Part shown: positions 34,825 to 43,144 of the stretch, piece after piece
Position numbering within the stretch: position 1 is the first letter of the stretch
Layout of the letters: every line of letters begins with the position of its first letter
Source: Starkeya sp. ORNL1
GTDB lineage: Bacteria; Pseudomonadota; Alphaproteobacteria; Rhizobiales; Xanthobacteraceae
Length of the DNA stretch: 64,000 nt
Assembly (NCBI RefSeq): GCF_012971745.1
Contig: NZ_CP048834.1
Span: 4,030,001 to 4,094,000 of the forward strand
Direction of reading: 5' to 3'
The notes under the pieces: model-generated
What the model saw: the letters and a program-made list of their open reading frames with translations, nothing else
The model's database searches: none
Told to the model about the DNA's origin: nothing
Position numbers and translations under genes: made by a program

Positions 34825-35871
34825 GTGCAACTCCAATCGGTTCCGCAATTGGCGGACTTAAACGTGCATTTGCGTATCAAGCCTATCGCCGTGCGTCTCG
34901 CCTTATGGGGCGCGATCATCTCGGCCTCGGCCCTGGCCGGCGTGTCCGCGGTTCAGGCGGCGGGCCCGAGCGGCACCGCCGTCTCGGTCATCCCCGCCGC
35001 TGCCGCCAACGGAGCGGAAGGGCGCCGTGTCCTCAAGGTCGATGGCGACGTCTTCATGGGCGACAAGGTGCAGACCGGCCCGGGCGGCGAGGCGCAGATC
35101 GAGTTCAAGGATGCGACCAAGCTTGTTGTCGGCCCCAACTCGCTGATGACCATCGACGCCTTCGTGTTCAACGCGGACAACACCGCGCGCAAGATCACCG
35201 TGAACGCGGCCAAGGGCGCGTTCCGCTTCATCACCGGTAACAGCGAAAAGCAGGCCTACACGATCAAGACGCCGACCGCGACCATCGGCGTGCGCGGCAC
35301 GGAGTTCGACTTCTCGGTGGCGGGCAATGGCGAGATGACGCTGGCGCTGTTCGAGGGGCAGGCGCGGGTGTGCGATCTCGCGGGTGTGTGCCGCGACGTG
35401 CGCGGCAGTTGCGCCGTGGTCGTCGCGCCCGCCAGCGGCGGGGTGGACCCGGCGACCTGGAGCCAGCCCGTCGCCGCGCGGTTCCCCTATGTGGCCTCGC
35501 AGGCCAGCCTGCTGCCGCGTTTCCGGGTGAACACCACCTCATGTGCCGACCGCGAGGCGAGCCTGAGCGTCAATCCGGCGAGCACCAATGACGGCAGGCG
35601 CGCCAATAGCCGTACCAGCAGCAGCCGGCCGGCCCCGGATCCCAGCCCGCCCGACGACCATTGCGGCGACGAAGGTGAAGAAACGGGAAGCTATGACACC
35701 TCGACACGGCTCGGCGCTTCCGCCTTGTCCGCCGGTGCCAAAAGCTTTGGTGGCGGCTTCGGGGGCAGCTTTGGCGGTCGCAGCTTCGGTGGCAGTTCCA
35801 AGGGGAGCGGGAAGAGCGGTGCCGGCAATAGCGGCAGGTCCGGCGGAAGTAATGGCCGCAGCAAGGATTAG
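34825..35871 (+). CDS. FecR domain-containing exported protein
   Basis: A 348-residue protein starting at GTG 34825, 5 bases after AGGAGG. A signal-like hydrophobic segment (LALWGAIISASALAGVSAVQA, about 25-45) is followed by a FecR domain: LKVDGDVFMGDKVQTGPGGEAQIEFKD, LVVGPNSLMTIDAFVF and TPTATIGVRGTEFDFSV. FecR domains are known from iron-siderophore signalling, but this standalone periplasmic form has no sigma factor or TonB receptor nearby. Beyond about residue 240 the protein is a disordered Ser/Gly/Asn tail (GGGFGGSFGGRSFGGSSKGSG). It belongs to the broad group of FecR-like surface or envelope proteins with unknown function. Confidence 0.85.
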   Translation: MQLQSVPQLADLNVHLRIKPIAVRLALWGAIISASALAGVSAVQAAGPSGTAVSVIPAAAANGAEGRRVLKVDGDVFMGDKVQTGPGGEAQIEFKDATKLVVGPNSLMTIDAFVFNADNTARKITVNAAKGAFRFITGNSEKQAYTIKTPTATIGVRGTEFDFSVAGNGEMTLALFEGQARVCDLAGVCRDVRGSCAVVVAPASGGVDPATWSQPVAARFPYVASQASLLPRFRVNTTSCADREASLSVNPASTNDGRRANSRTSSSRPAPDPSPPDDHCGDEGEETGSYDTSTRLGASALSAGAKSFGGGFGGSFGGRSFGGSSKGSGKSGAGNSGRSGGSNGRSKD

Positions 35872-36031
35872 GGACGGAGCTTCCTGCTAGCCTCGGATCG
35901 TTGCAGCAAGCTCAACGGGTCGGTGCCACCGCATCACACTATGGGAGCCCCGCACGTGCGGGGTTCCCGCCATCTTGAGGGCTGGCTCGGCAATCGTGAT
36001 AGAACACCCCCGTTCGGTTGCGAGGGATGCG

Positions 36032-37711
36032 ATGAGCCTGCTCGACACACGGCGCCACCAGATGTTCCCGGTCTTCGACGCGACCCAGCTTGAGCTGGTG
36101 AAGCGGTTTGCCAGTGGCGAGGCGCGCAGCTTCGCGCCGGGCGAGACCATCTATGATGTCGGCGACCGGAATTCCTCGACCTGGATCATCCTTGAGGGGA
36201 CCATCGACGTGCGCCGCCGTGACGGGCTTGGCCATGAGCGGGCGATCACCTCGATGGGGGTCGGCGAATTCACCGGCGAGATCAGCCAGCTTGCCGCTCG
36301 CGCCTCTCTGGCTGCCGGCATCGCCGGGCCGGAGGGCTGCACCGCAGCGCCGCTCGACAGCGCGCATCTCCGCGCCCTCATCATCGGCTCCGCCGAGATC
36401 GGTGAAGTGGTGATGCGCGCGCTCATCCTGCGCCGGGTCGGGCTGATCGAGGCCGATGCGGTGGGCTCGGTGCTGGTGGGCGTTCCCGGCCATCCCGATG
36501 TCACGCGCCTCGAGGGTTTCCTCTCGCGCAACGGCTATCCGCACAAGACCCTCAACGCCCACAGCGAGGAGGGCCGAGCGCTGGTCGAGCGGCTCGGCAT
36601 TCTGCCAAGCGAATTGCCGCTCATGGTCTGTCCGACCGGTGCGGTGCTGAAGTGCCCGAGCGAGGCCGAGGCGGGGGTATGCCTCGGCATGGTCCCCGAA
36701 CTCACCGCTGACCGACTTTACGATGTCGCCATCGTCGGCGCCGGCCCTGCCGGGCTCGCCACCGCGGTCTATGCGGCATCGGAAGGCTTGAGCGTGCTGG
36801 TGCTGGACCAGCGGGCCATAGGCGGGCAGGCTGGCGCGTCTGCCCGCATCGAGAATTATCTCGGCTTTCCCACCGGCATATCCGGCCAGGCGCTCGCCGG
36901 CCGCGCCTATGTCCAGGCACAGAAATTCGGTGCCGAACTGGCGATACCGCTGGGGGTGCGGCGGCTGGATTGCGGCGAGCCGGACAAGGCAGGCCGCTGC
37001 TCGCTGCGTCTCGAATTGTCGAACGGGGTCGCGGTGCGCTCGAAGACCGTGGTGATCGCCTCGGGCGCCCGCTACCGCCGCCCGGACATCAGCAATCTCG
37101 ACACGTTCGAGGGCGCCGGCGTCTCCTATTGGGCCTCCCCGGTGGAGGCCCGGCTGTGCGAAGGTGAGGAGGTCGCGCTGGTCGGCGGCGGCAATTCCGC
37201 CGGCCAGGCGGTGGTCTATCTGGCGCCGCGGGTGAAGCGGCTGCACCTCATCATCCGCGGTACCGGCCTGGAGGCGTCGATGTCGCGCTATCTCATCGAG
37301 CGGATCGAATCGCTGCCAAATGTGGAGATCCACACCCGCACCGAGGTGCGGGCGCTGGAGGGCGACCGCGCCCAGGGGCTGACCGCCGTCGTGTTCGGCG
37401 ATCGCGACACCGGACAGCCGCACACCTGCCCGGTGCGGCATCTGTTCCTGTTCATCGGTGCCGATCCCAATGCCGGCTGGCTGGACGGCTGCGTCGCCGT
37501 CGATCCGAACGGGTTCGTGATCACCGGCGCGCAGCCCGGCGACGAATCCGGGCGGCCGGTGCTGCCGCTGGAAACCAACCGCCGCGGCGTCTTTGCCATC
37601 GGTGACGTGCGGGCGGGATCGACCAAGCGCGTCGCCGCCTCGGTCGGCGAGGGCGCCTCGGTGGTCGCGCAGATCCATAGTTTCCTCGGCGCGACCACGA
37701 CGCAGGCCTAA
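36032..37711 (+). CDS. Cyclic nucleotide-binding domain fused to thioredoxin reductase-like FAD oxidoreductase
   Basis: A 559-residue fusion. Residues about 10-125 form a cNMP-binding beta-roll (FASGEARSFAPGETIYDVGD, GEFTGEISQLA), residues about 130-210 a linker with a thioredoxin-like segment (GHPDVTRLEGFLSRNGYP), and the rest a thioredoxin-reductase fold: FAD motif GAGPAGLATAVYAASEG, GGQAGASARIENYLGFP, NADPH motif VGGGNSAGQAVVYLAP, FAIGDVRAGSTKRVA. The redox CxxC of true thioredoxin reductase is missing (YWASPVEARLC replaces it), so it is not a thioredoxin reductase. Start 36032 follows GAGGGATGCG. Function unknown; a ligand-gated flavin oxidoreductase is a fair reading. Confidence 0.9.
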   Translation: MSLLDTRRHQMFPVFDATQLELVKRFASGEARSFAPGETIYDVGDRNSSTWIILEGTIDVRRRDGLGHERAITSMGVGEFTGEISQLAARASLAAGIAGPEGCTAAPLDSAHLRALIIGSAEIGEVVMRALILRRVGLIEADAVGSVLVGVPGHPDVTRLEGFLSRNGYPHKTLNAHSEEGRALVERLGILPSELPLMVCPTGAVLKCPSEAEAGVCLGMVPELTADRLYDVAIVGAGPAGLATAVYAASEGLSVLVLDQRAIGGQAGASARIENYLGFPTGISGQALAGRAYVQAQKFGAELAIPLGVRRLDCGEPDKAGRCSLRLELSNGVAVRSKTVVIASGARYRRPDISNLDTFEGAGVSYWASPVEARLCEGEEVALVGGGNSAGQAVVYLAPRVKRLHLIIRGTGLEASMSRYLIERIESLPNVEIHTRTEVRALEGDRAQGLTAVVFGDRDTGQPHTCPVRHLFLFIGADPNAGWLDGCVAVDPNGFVITGAQPGDESGRPVLPLETNRRGVFAIGDVRAGSTKRVAASVGEGASVVAQIHSFLGATTTQA

Positions 37712-37712
37712 A

Positions 37713-39014
37713 TCAGGCTGTTGCCTCGCTCGGCGCCAGGTTCGGCGTGGCGGCGCTTTCGCCGATGCTGCCGCGCACGAGGAAGAGTTCGATCAGCGCG
37801 CCGACAAGAGCGAGGATGCCGCAGATCACGAAGGCGATGGTGAAGTTGCCGGTCGAATTCACCAGATAGCCGGTGACGATCGGCGCCAATATGCCGAAGC
37901 TGTTGCCGCCCAGCGTCACGAAGGCGAAGGCGCGCCCGACATCGGCGGGCGAGCGCAGCAGGTCGTTGGTCAGCGCGAAGTTCCAGGACTGCGACGAGGC
38001 GCTGAAGGTAAGCGCGACGGTGAGCAGCGGCACGATGGTCCACATGGAATCGGCATAGGGCATCAGCAGCACGCTTGCCGAGGCGAGGCAGCCGAACGCC
38101 ACCGCATAGCGGCGCTTGCCGGCGCGCAGCGATTCGGTGCTGAGCATGCGGTCGATGCCGTAGCTCAGCAGCAGGCAGAAGATGATCGAGAGGCCGTAAG
38201 GCAGCGCGGTGTAGATGCCGCTCGACATGATGGTGAGGCCCCGCGACATCTGCATATAGCCGGGCAGCCAGGTGAGGAAGAAATAGGTGATGTAGGTCAG
38301 GCAGCCCTGCGCGACGGCGATGCTCCACATCGTCGGCGAGGCGAGCAGGCCGCGATAGCCGATGGAGGCCTGGGCCCCGGCCGCGGTGGAGGCGATGTCG
38401 CGCTCGGCGAGGATCTTGGCCCGCTCGGCCTCGTCGAGCCAGCCGGCCTGCTCCGGCCGCCGGAACACCGCGATCCAGACCGCCACCCATAGCAGGCCGA
38501 CCAGGCCGGTGATGATGAAGGATAGCCGCCAGCCGAAATCGGTCACCAGCCAGGAGACCAGCAGCGCCCCGATCGAGGGACCGGCGAGCGATCCGCTGAT
38601 CCAGATGGCGGAGGCGAGGCCGCGCTCCGAGCGCGGTGCCCATTCGCGAATCACGCGATTGGCGCAGGGGTTGGTGGGCGATTCGAAGACGCCGAGGCCG
38701 AGCCGCGTCAGCAGCAGCGTCACCATGCCGGAGGCGAAGCCACCCAGCATCTGCGCCAGCGACCAGAAGCTCACGGCGCCGGCGACCGCCCAGCGGGTGC
38801 CGAGCCGGTCCGTCATCGCACCGGCCGGCAGCAGGCAGAGGATGTAGATCCACAGGAAGGACGAGAACAGATAGCCGAGCTCGGTCGGATTGAGATTCAT
38901 CTCCTTGGCGATCGAGCTGCCGGCAACCGACATATTGATGCGGTCGAGCATGCTGATGAGCAGGAAGGTGAACAGCAGGGCATAGATGAATGCCCGCTTG
39001 GGAATGCCACGCAT
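37713..39014 (-). CDS. MFS transporter, anion:cation symporter (ACS) family
   Basis: A 433-residue, 12-helix transporter. LLISMLDRINMSVAGSSIAKEM at the start and GMVTLLLTRLGLGVFESPTNPCANRVIREWAP in the loop after helix 4 are typical of ACS-family carriers for sugar acids such as glucarate or hexuronate. GGAGG precedes ATG 39014. It follows another ACS transporter gene on the same strand (97-base gap). With the lactonase and amidohydrolase genes divergently encoded at 40.8-43.1 kb it probably imports a sugar acid or aromatic-acid lactone. Confidence 0.88.
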   Translation of the reverse strand: MRGIPKRAFIYALLFTFLLISMLDRINMSVAGSSIAKEMNLNPTELGYLFSSFLWIYILCLLPAGAMTDRLGTRWAVAGAVSFWSLAQMLGGFASGMVTLLLTRLGLGVFESPTNPCANRVIREWAPRSERGLASAIWISGSLAGPSIGALLVSWLVTDFGWRLSFIITGLVGLLWVAVWIAVFRRPEQAGWLDEAERAKILAERDIASTAAGAQASIGYRGLLASPTMWSIAVAQGCLTYITYFFLTWLPGYMQMSRGLTIMSSGIYTALPYGLSIIFCLLLSYGIDRMLSTESLRAGKRRYAVAFGCLASASVLLMPYADSMWTIVPLLTVALTFSASSQSWNFALTNDLLRSPADVGRAFAFVTLGGNSFGILAPIVTGYLVNSTGNFTIAFVICGILALVGALIELFLVRGSIGESAATPNLAPSEATA

Positions 39015-39111
39015 GGTGTTCCTCCGATGACGGATTGCTCTCGTGTTTCTTGTGGGCTCGCGAACGAGGGCACCCTTGGCGGAGTGCCTCCGTGTCTCTC
39101 GAATGCAGGGT

Positions 39112-40401
39112 TCAGGCGCTCGAGCGCGAGACGTCGACCTGCATGGCCGGGGTGGGCCGGCGCAGGATCAGCAGCAGCGGAACCGCCAGCAGGCCGACGG
39201 CGGCGAGCGCCAGCAGCCCACCCTCGAAGCTTCCGGTGCGGTCGCGCAGATAGCCCATCAGCCAGGGGCCGACGATGCCGCCGACATTGCCCAGGGAATT
39301 GATCGCGGCGATGCCGGCAGCCAGCGCCGCACCCTTCAGGAACTGGTGGGGAATCGCCCAGAACGGCGCGAGATAGCCGAACATGAAGAAGCCGGCGGCG
39401 ACCAGGGCCACCATCTTGTAGACCGGGTCCGCAAAGAGCGTGGACAAGGCCAGGCAGCCGGCGACGGCGGTGATGGCGACGGCGACGCAGCCGCGGCGAT
39501 TGCCGGTCTTGTCGGAAATATAGCCGAACAACAGGATGCCGCAGACCGCAGCGATCGACGGCAAGGCGGTGACGAAGCCGACAGCGGTGTTCGACAGGCC
39601 GAAACCCTTGACGATCTGCGGCAGGAAGAAATTCACGCCGTAATTGATGATCACCGCGCCGAAGCAGACGAAGCCGAGCGCGAGGACGACGGAATTCCCC
39701 AGAGCAGCGAGGACGCCGTGGTTGGTCTCGACCGCATCGGCCTCACTCGCCATGCGCCGTGTGAGCCATTCGCGCTCACTGGGCGTCAGCCATTCCGCTT
39801 CCGCCGGGCTGTTGCGCAGCACGGTGTAGAGCACGAACGACATCAGGATGGTGGGGACGGATTCGAGGATGAACAGCCACATCCAGCCGGTCAGCCCCAT
39901 GAGGCCGTCGAGATTGAGGAACAGGCCGGAGATCGGCGCGCCGATCACCGTCGACAGCGGTATCGACAGCCAGAAGAAGCTGCCGATGCGCGCCCGGTAT
40001 CTGGCCGGGAACCATAGCGCCATGAAATAGACGATGCCGGGATAAAGCCCGGCTTCAGCAATGCCGAGCAAGGCGCGCAGCAGATAGAAGCTGTATTCGC
40101 CGCGCACAAAGATCATCAGCAGCGAAATCAGCCCCCATGTGAACATGATGCGGGCGAGCCAGATCCGCGCGCCGACGCGGGCAAGAATGATGTTGGAGGG
40201 TACTTCGGTCAGCACATAGGTGACGAAGAAGATGCTGGCGCCAAATCCGTAGGCCGCGGCCGAAAGCCCGAGATCGGCATTCATGGTGAGCGCGGCGAAG
40301 CTCACATTCACCCGGTCCAGATAGGCCAGGAATGCCGCGGTCACCAGCAAGGGTATGAAGCGCCACGCCACCTTGCCGATGACGGCCTTTTCGTCGACCA
40401 T
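39112..40401 (-). CDS. MFS transporter, ACS family (tartrate/phthalate-type)
   Basis: A 429-residue, 12-helix carrier. FLAYLDRVNVSFAALTMNADLGLS and the loop GIAEAGLYPGIVYFMALWFPARYRAR are the hallmarks of the tartrate/phthalate/4-hydroxyphenylacetate branch of the ACS family. ATG 40401 follows GGAGG; a GTG at 40413 is less likely. It is divergent from the lactonase-amidohydrolase pair, and two ATTACGTAAT palindromes lie in the shared control region. Confidence 0.9.
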   Translation of the reverse strand: MVDEKAVIGKVAWRFIPLLVTAAFLAYLDRVNVSFAALTMNADLGLSAAAYGFGASIFFVTYVLTEVPSNIILARVGARIWLARIMFTWGLISLLMIFVRGEYSFYLLRALLGIAEAGLYPGIVYFMALWFPARYRARIGSFFWLSIPLSTVIGAPISGLFLNLDGLMGLTGWMWLFILESVPTILMSFVLYTVLRNSPAEAEWLTPSEREWLTRRMASEADAVETNHGVLAALGNSVVLALGFVCFGAVIINYGVNFFLPQIVKGFGLSNTAVGFVTALPSIAAVCGILLFGYISDKTGNRRGCVAVAITAVAGCLALSTLFADPVYKMVALVAAGFFMFGYLAPFWAIPHQFLKGAALAAGIAAINSLGNVGGIVGPWLMGYLRDRTGSFEGGLLALAAVGLLAVPLLLILRRPTPAMQVDVSRSSA

Positions 40402-40801
40402 GTTTTCCTCCACGAGATTCTTTGTTGTTTCCGCAGCGAAATATTCACGAGAAAATGGCGCGTGCTTTATTGTATATTACGTTACGTAATGTAGTCGTAT
40501 TACGTAATGGGGACCGGTGGCGTGGCCGGTCAGGGCAAAGATGGTCAATCGACGACAGCGTGTCGGATCGAAACACCTCGCGAAAGCTATGGCGGGCGGG
40601 CGATTTGCTCCGGCGGCCAAGGTGCAAGCTTGACAGTTATAGGCTTATAAGTACTATTATATGAAGAGAAAGCAAGGGCCGCCGATCGATTTGATCGAAC
40701 CGCCCGCCTGAAAATGGACCGTGACGAGCGGGGAGGGCGCGCCATGCGCTGCGACGAATCATTGAGCGATCCACCCCTTCGCCAGCCAAAGTGACGTGTC
40801 G
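40402..40801. promoter_or_regulatory. Divergent control region with ATTACGTAAT palindromes
   Basis: A 400-base AT-rich region with no gene. ATTACGTTACGTAAT (40476-40490) and ATTACGTAAT (40499-40508) are palindromes whose centres are about 20 bases apart, roughly two helical turns, as for a cooperative dimeric regulator. They lie 75-107 bases upstream of the MFS gene and about 300 bases from the lactonase gene. No regulator gene is adjacent, so it must be encoded elsewhere. The rest (40510-40795) shows nothing clear. Confidence 0.6.
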
Positions 40802-42010
40802 ATGAGTTCGCAGCCGCCTTTTTCCGATAGCCTCGCTTTCTTCGCGAGCATCGGGCCGACCATCTTGAGTTACCGGCTGGACGTGGCCACGGGGAGCTTC
40901 ACCTTCGAAGGCCGCGCCGCCGATTTGCCGGCAAATGTCCAGTATGCCTGGCCGCACGTCTCCGGCCGCTTTCTCTATGTCGCGTCGAGCGACGGCGCGC
41001 CGGGCCTCGGCATCATTGGCGAGCGCCATCATCTCAGTGCGTTTGCGGTCGACCCTGCCACGGGAGCCCTCTCGCCGCATGGCGAGCCGGTACCGCTTCC
41101 CGCGCGGCCGATCCACATGACCTGTGATGCGCCGTCTCGCCATGCACTGATCGCCTTCAGCGATCCGCCGGCGCTGCGCGTCTACCAGATCGCAGAGGAC
41201 GGCCGCCCTCGCGGCGAGGTGGAGCAGCGCGAGCCGATCGATCCGGGCATATTTCCGCATCAGGTTCGTGTCGCCGCCGACAACCGCCTCGTGATCCTGG
41301 TGAGCCGCGGTCATGACGCCAAGCCCGACCGGCCCGAGCGGCCGGGCATGCTGAGCGTCTTCACCTATCGCGACGGACAATTGACCGGCCAGCAGCGCAT
41401 CGCCCCGGACGGCGGATACGGTTTCGGCCCGCGGCACCTGGATTTCCACCCCGAAGGCGGCTGGATCTATGTTGCGCTGGAGCGGCAGCACCGGCTCGAC
41501 GTGTTCGCGCGCGTCGGGGATACGGTGTCACCCGAGATGCTGTTCAGCCGCTCGACGCTGGAGAGCGAAGACGCCGTCCATCAGCATCCCGGACCCGGGC
41601 CGATCCACGTCCATCCCAATGGGCGCTTCGTCTATGTCGCCAATCGCGCGCCCGAAATTCTTGGCGATGGCCATCTGCCGTCCTATGCCGGCGGCGGCAA
41701 CTCCATCGTGGTCTATGCGATCGACGCGGCGACCGGCGAGCCCACGCCGATCCAGCATGTCGATTCCGGTGGCATCCATTGCCGGACCTTTCAGATCGAT
41801 CCGAGCGCGACCCAGCTGATCGCCGCGCATATCGTCGGGCTGAACATTGACGGTGATCCCGCGCGCTTCGTGCCGGCGGGCCTGTCCTTCTTCCGCATCG
41901 GCGAGGACGGCCGTCTCAGCCAATTCAGGTTCCACGAGATCGCGACCGGCGGCCATCAGCTGTTCTGGACCGGCATGGTCCCGCTATCCGGCGGTGACGG
42001 GAGAGAGTGA
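40802..42010 (+). CDS. Lactonase family beta-propeller protein
   Basis: About 402 residues of the seven-bladed propeller lactonase family (6-phosphogluconolactonase/3-carboxymuconate cyclase-like, COG2706). Blade motifs recur: GRFLYVASSDG, LSAFAVDPATGALSPHG, GPRHLDFHPEGGWIYVALE, GPIHVHPNGRFVYVANRAP and GLSFFRIGEDGRLSQF. No signal peptide is seen, so it is cytoplasmic. ATG 40802 is chosen; a GTG at 40796 is possible and no strong ribosome site is visible for either. Its stop overlaps the next start (TGATG), making a lactonase-amidohydrolase operon likely to open and cleave a lactone imported by the divergent MFS carrier. Confidence 0.85.
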   Translation: MSSQPPFSDSLAFFASIGPTILSYRLDVATGSFTFEGRAADLPANVQYAWPHVSGRFLYVASSDGAPGLGIIGERHHLSAFAVDPATGALSPHGEPVPLPARPIHMTCDAPSRHALIAFSDPPALRVYQIAEDGRPRGEVEQREPIDPGIFPHQVRVAADNRLVILVSRGHDAKPDRPERPGMLSVFTYRDGQLTGQQRIAPDGGYGFGPRHLDFHPEGGWIYVALERQHRLDVFARVGDTVSPEMLFSRSTLESEDAVHQHPGPGPIHVHPNGRFVYVANRAPEILGDGHLPSYAGGGNSIVVYAIDAATGEPTPIQHVDSGGIHCRTFQIDPSATQLIAAHIVGLNIDGDPARFVPAGLSFFRIGEDGRLSQFRFHEIATGGHQLFWTGMVPLSGGDGRE

Positions 42011-43071
42011 TGAGCGAACCTTATGTCTATCGCGGCTCGATCTATCGCGATCCCGCCGCGCTGAACGCCTGGCTCGCGGGTGCGCCGCCGGAGGCGCCGC
42101 TTGATTCCGATCTGCCGATCATCGATCCGCATCATCATCTGTGGGAGACCCCGCAGCGCGGGCGCTATCTGCTGCATGAGTTCGTCGCTGATGTCGCCGA
42201 GGGCGGTCACGATATAAGGCGGACCATCTTCGCCGAATGCGAGGCCATGTACCGCGCCGATGGCGATCCTGCGCTGCGCCCGCTCGGCGAGGTCGAGTTC
42301 GTCCGCGGCATGGCGGCGATGAGTGCCTCCGGCAAATACGGCCCGGCGCGGGTCGCCAGCGCGATGATCGGCCATGCCGACCTGACGCTCGGCGCCAGCG
42401 TGCGCGATGTGCTCGAAGCCGAGATCGAAGCGGCGGCGGGACGCCTGAGCGGAATCCGGTTCTGCGCCGCCTGGGACGGGCATGATGCCGTCGGCAAATT
42501 TGTGGCGCACCCGGTGCCGCCGAAGCTGCTGCTGGCGCCCGAACTGCGGGAAGGCGTGGCCCAACTTGCGGGCCTAGGCCTGAACTTCGAGACCTGGCTG
42601 TTCTTCCACCAATTGCCCGACCTGATCGACCTGGCGCGGGCCTTCCCCGAGACCACCATCATCGTCGACCATGTCGGCGGCCCGATCTGCGTCGGGCCCT
42701 ATGCCGGGCAGCGGCAGGAGATCTTCGAGAGCTGGCGCCGGGACATGGTCACGCTTGCCGCCTCCCCGAACGTGCAGGTCAAGCTCGGCGGCCTCGGCAT
42801 GCTGCATTTCGGCTTCGACTTCCATCTGCGCGACGTCCCGCCGCCTTCGGAAGATCTCGCGGCGGCATGGCGGCCCTATATGGAAACCTGCATCGAGGCC
42901 TTCGGCGTAAATCGGGCGATGTTCGAAAGCAATTTCCCGGTCGACAAGCAATCCTGCCGCTATGGCACCTTGTGGAACGCCTTCAAGCGGCTGGCGTCCG
43001 GGGCCTCCGCCGAGGAGAAGGCGGCGCTGTTCGGCGGCACGGCGGCGCGGGTGTATCGGCTGAATGGATAG
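42010..43071 (+). CDS. Amidohydrolase family protein (COG3618, PDC-lactonase-like)
   Basis: A 353-residue TIM-barrel metal hydrolase. IIDPHHHLWETP near residue 38 is the HxH metal motif; TIIVDHVGGPICVGPY carries the later His and Gly motif; MFESNFPVDKQSCRYGTLWN resembles the C-terminal Asp-containing loop of the 2-pyrone-4,6-dicarboxylate lactonase (LigI)/L-rhamnono- or fuconolactonase group. Substrates in this group are lactones rather than amides. Start 42010 overlaps the lactonase stop by one base, so expression is coupled. The pair probably acts in sequence on a sugar-acid or aromatic lactone. Confidence 0.88.
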   Translation: MSEPYVYRGSIYRDPAALNAWLAGAPPEAPLDSDLPIIDPHHHLWETPQRGRYLLHEFVADVAEGGHDIRRTIFAECEAMYRADGDPALRPLGEVEFVRGMAAMSASGKYGPARVASAMIGHADLTLGASVRDVLEAEIEAAAGRLSGIRFCAAWDGHDAVGKFVAHPVPPKLLLAPELREGVAQLAGLGLNFETWLFFHQLPDLIDLARAFPETTIIVDHVGGPICVGPYAGQRQEIFESWRRDMVTLAASPNVQVKLGGLGMLHFGFDFHLRDVPPPSEDLAAAWRPYMETCIEAFGVNRAMFESNFPVDKQSCRYGTLWNAFKRLASGASAEEKAALFGGTAARVYRLNG

Positions 43072-43093
43072 GGCGCCCGGCGCCCCTGAAATG

Positions 43094-43119
43094 AAAAGCC
43101 CCGCAATCGCGGGGCTTTT
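43094..43119. terminator. Bidirectional intrinsic terminator
   Basis: Perfect arms AAAAGCCCCGC (43094-43104) and GCGGGGCTTTT (43109-43119) with loop AATC. Both ends carry A4/T4 runs, so it terminates the amidohydrolase operon and the convergent effector gene alike. Confidence 0.93.
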
Positions 43120-43144
43120 GTCGGCCCCAGGCTTCTACCTGCGC

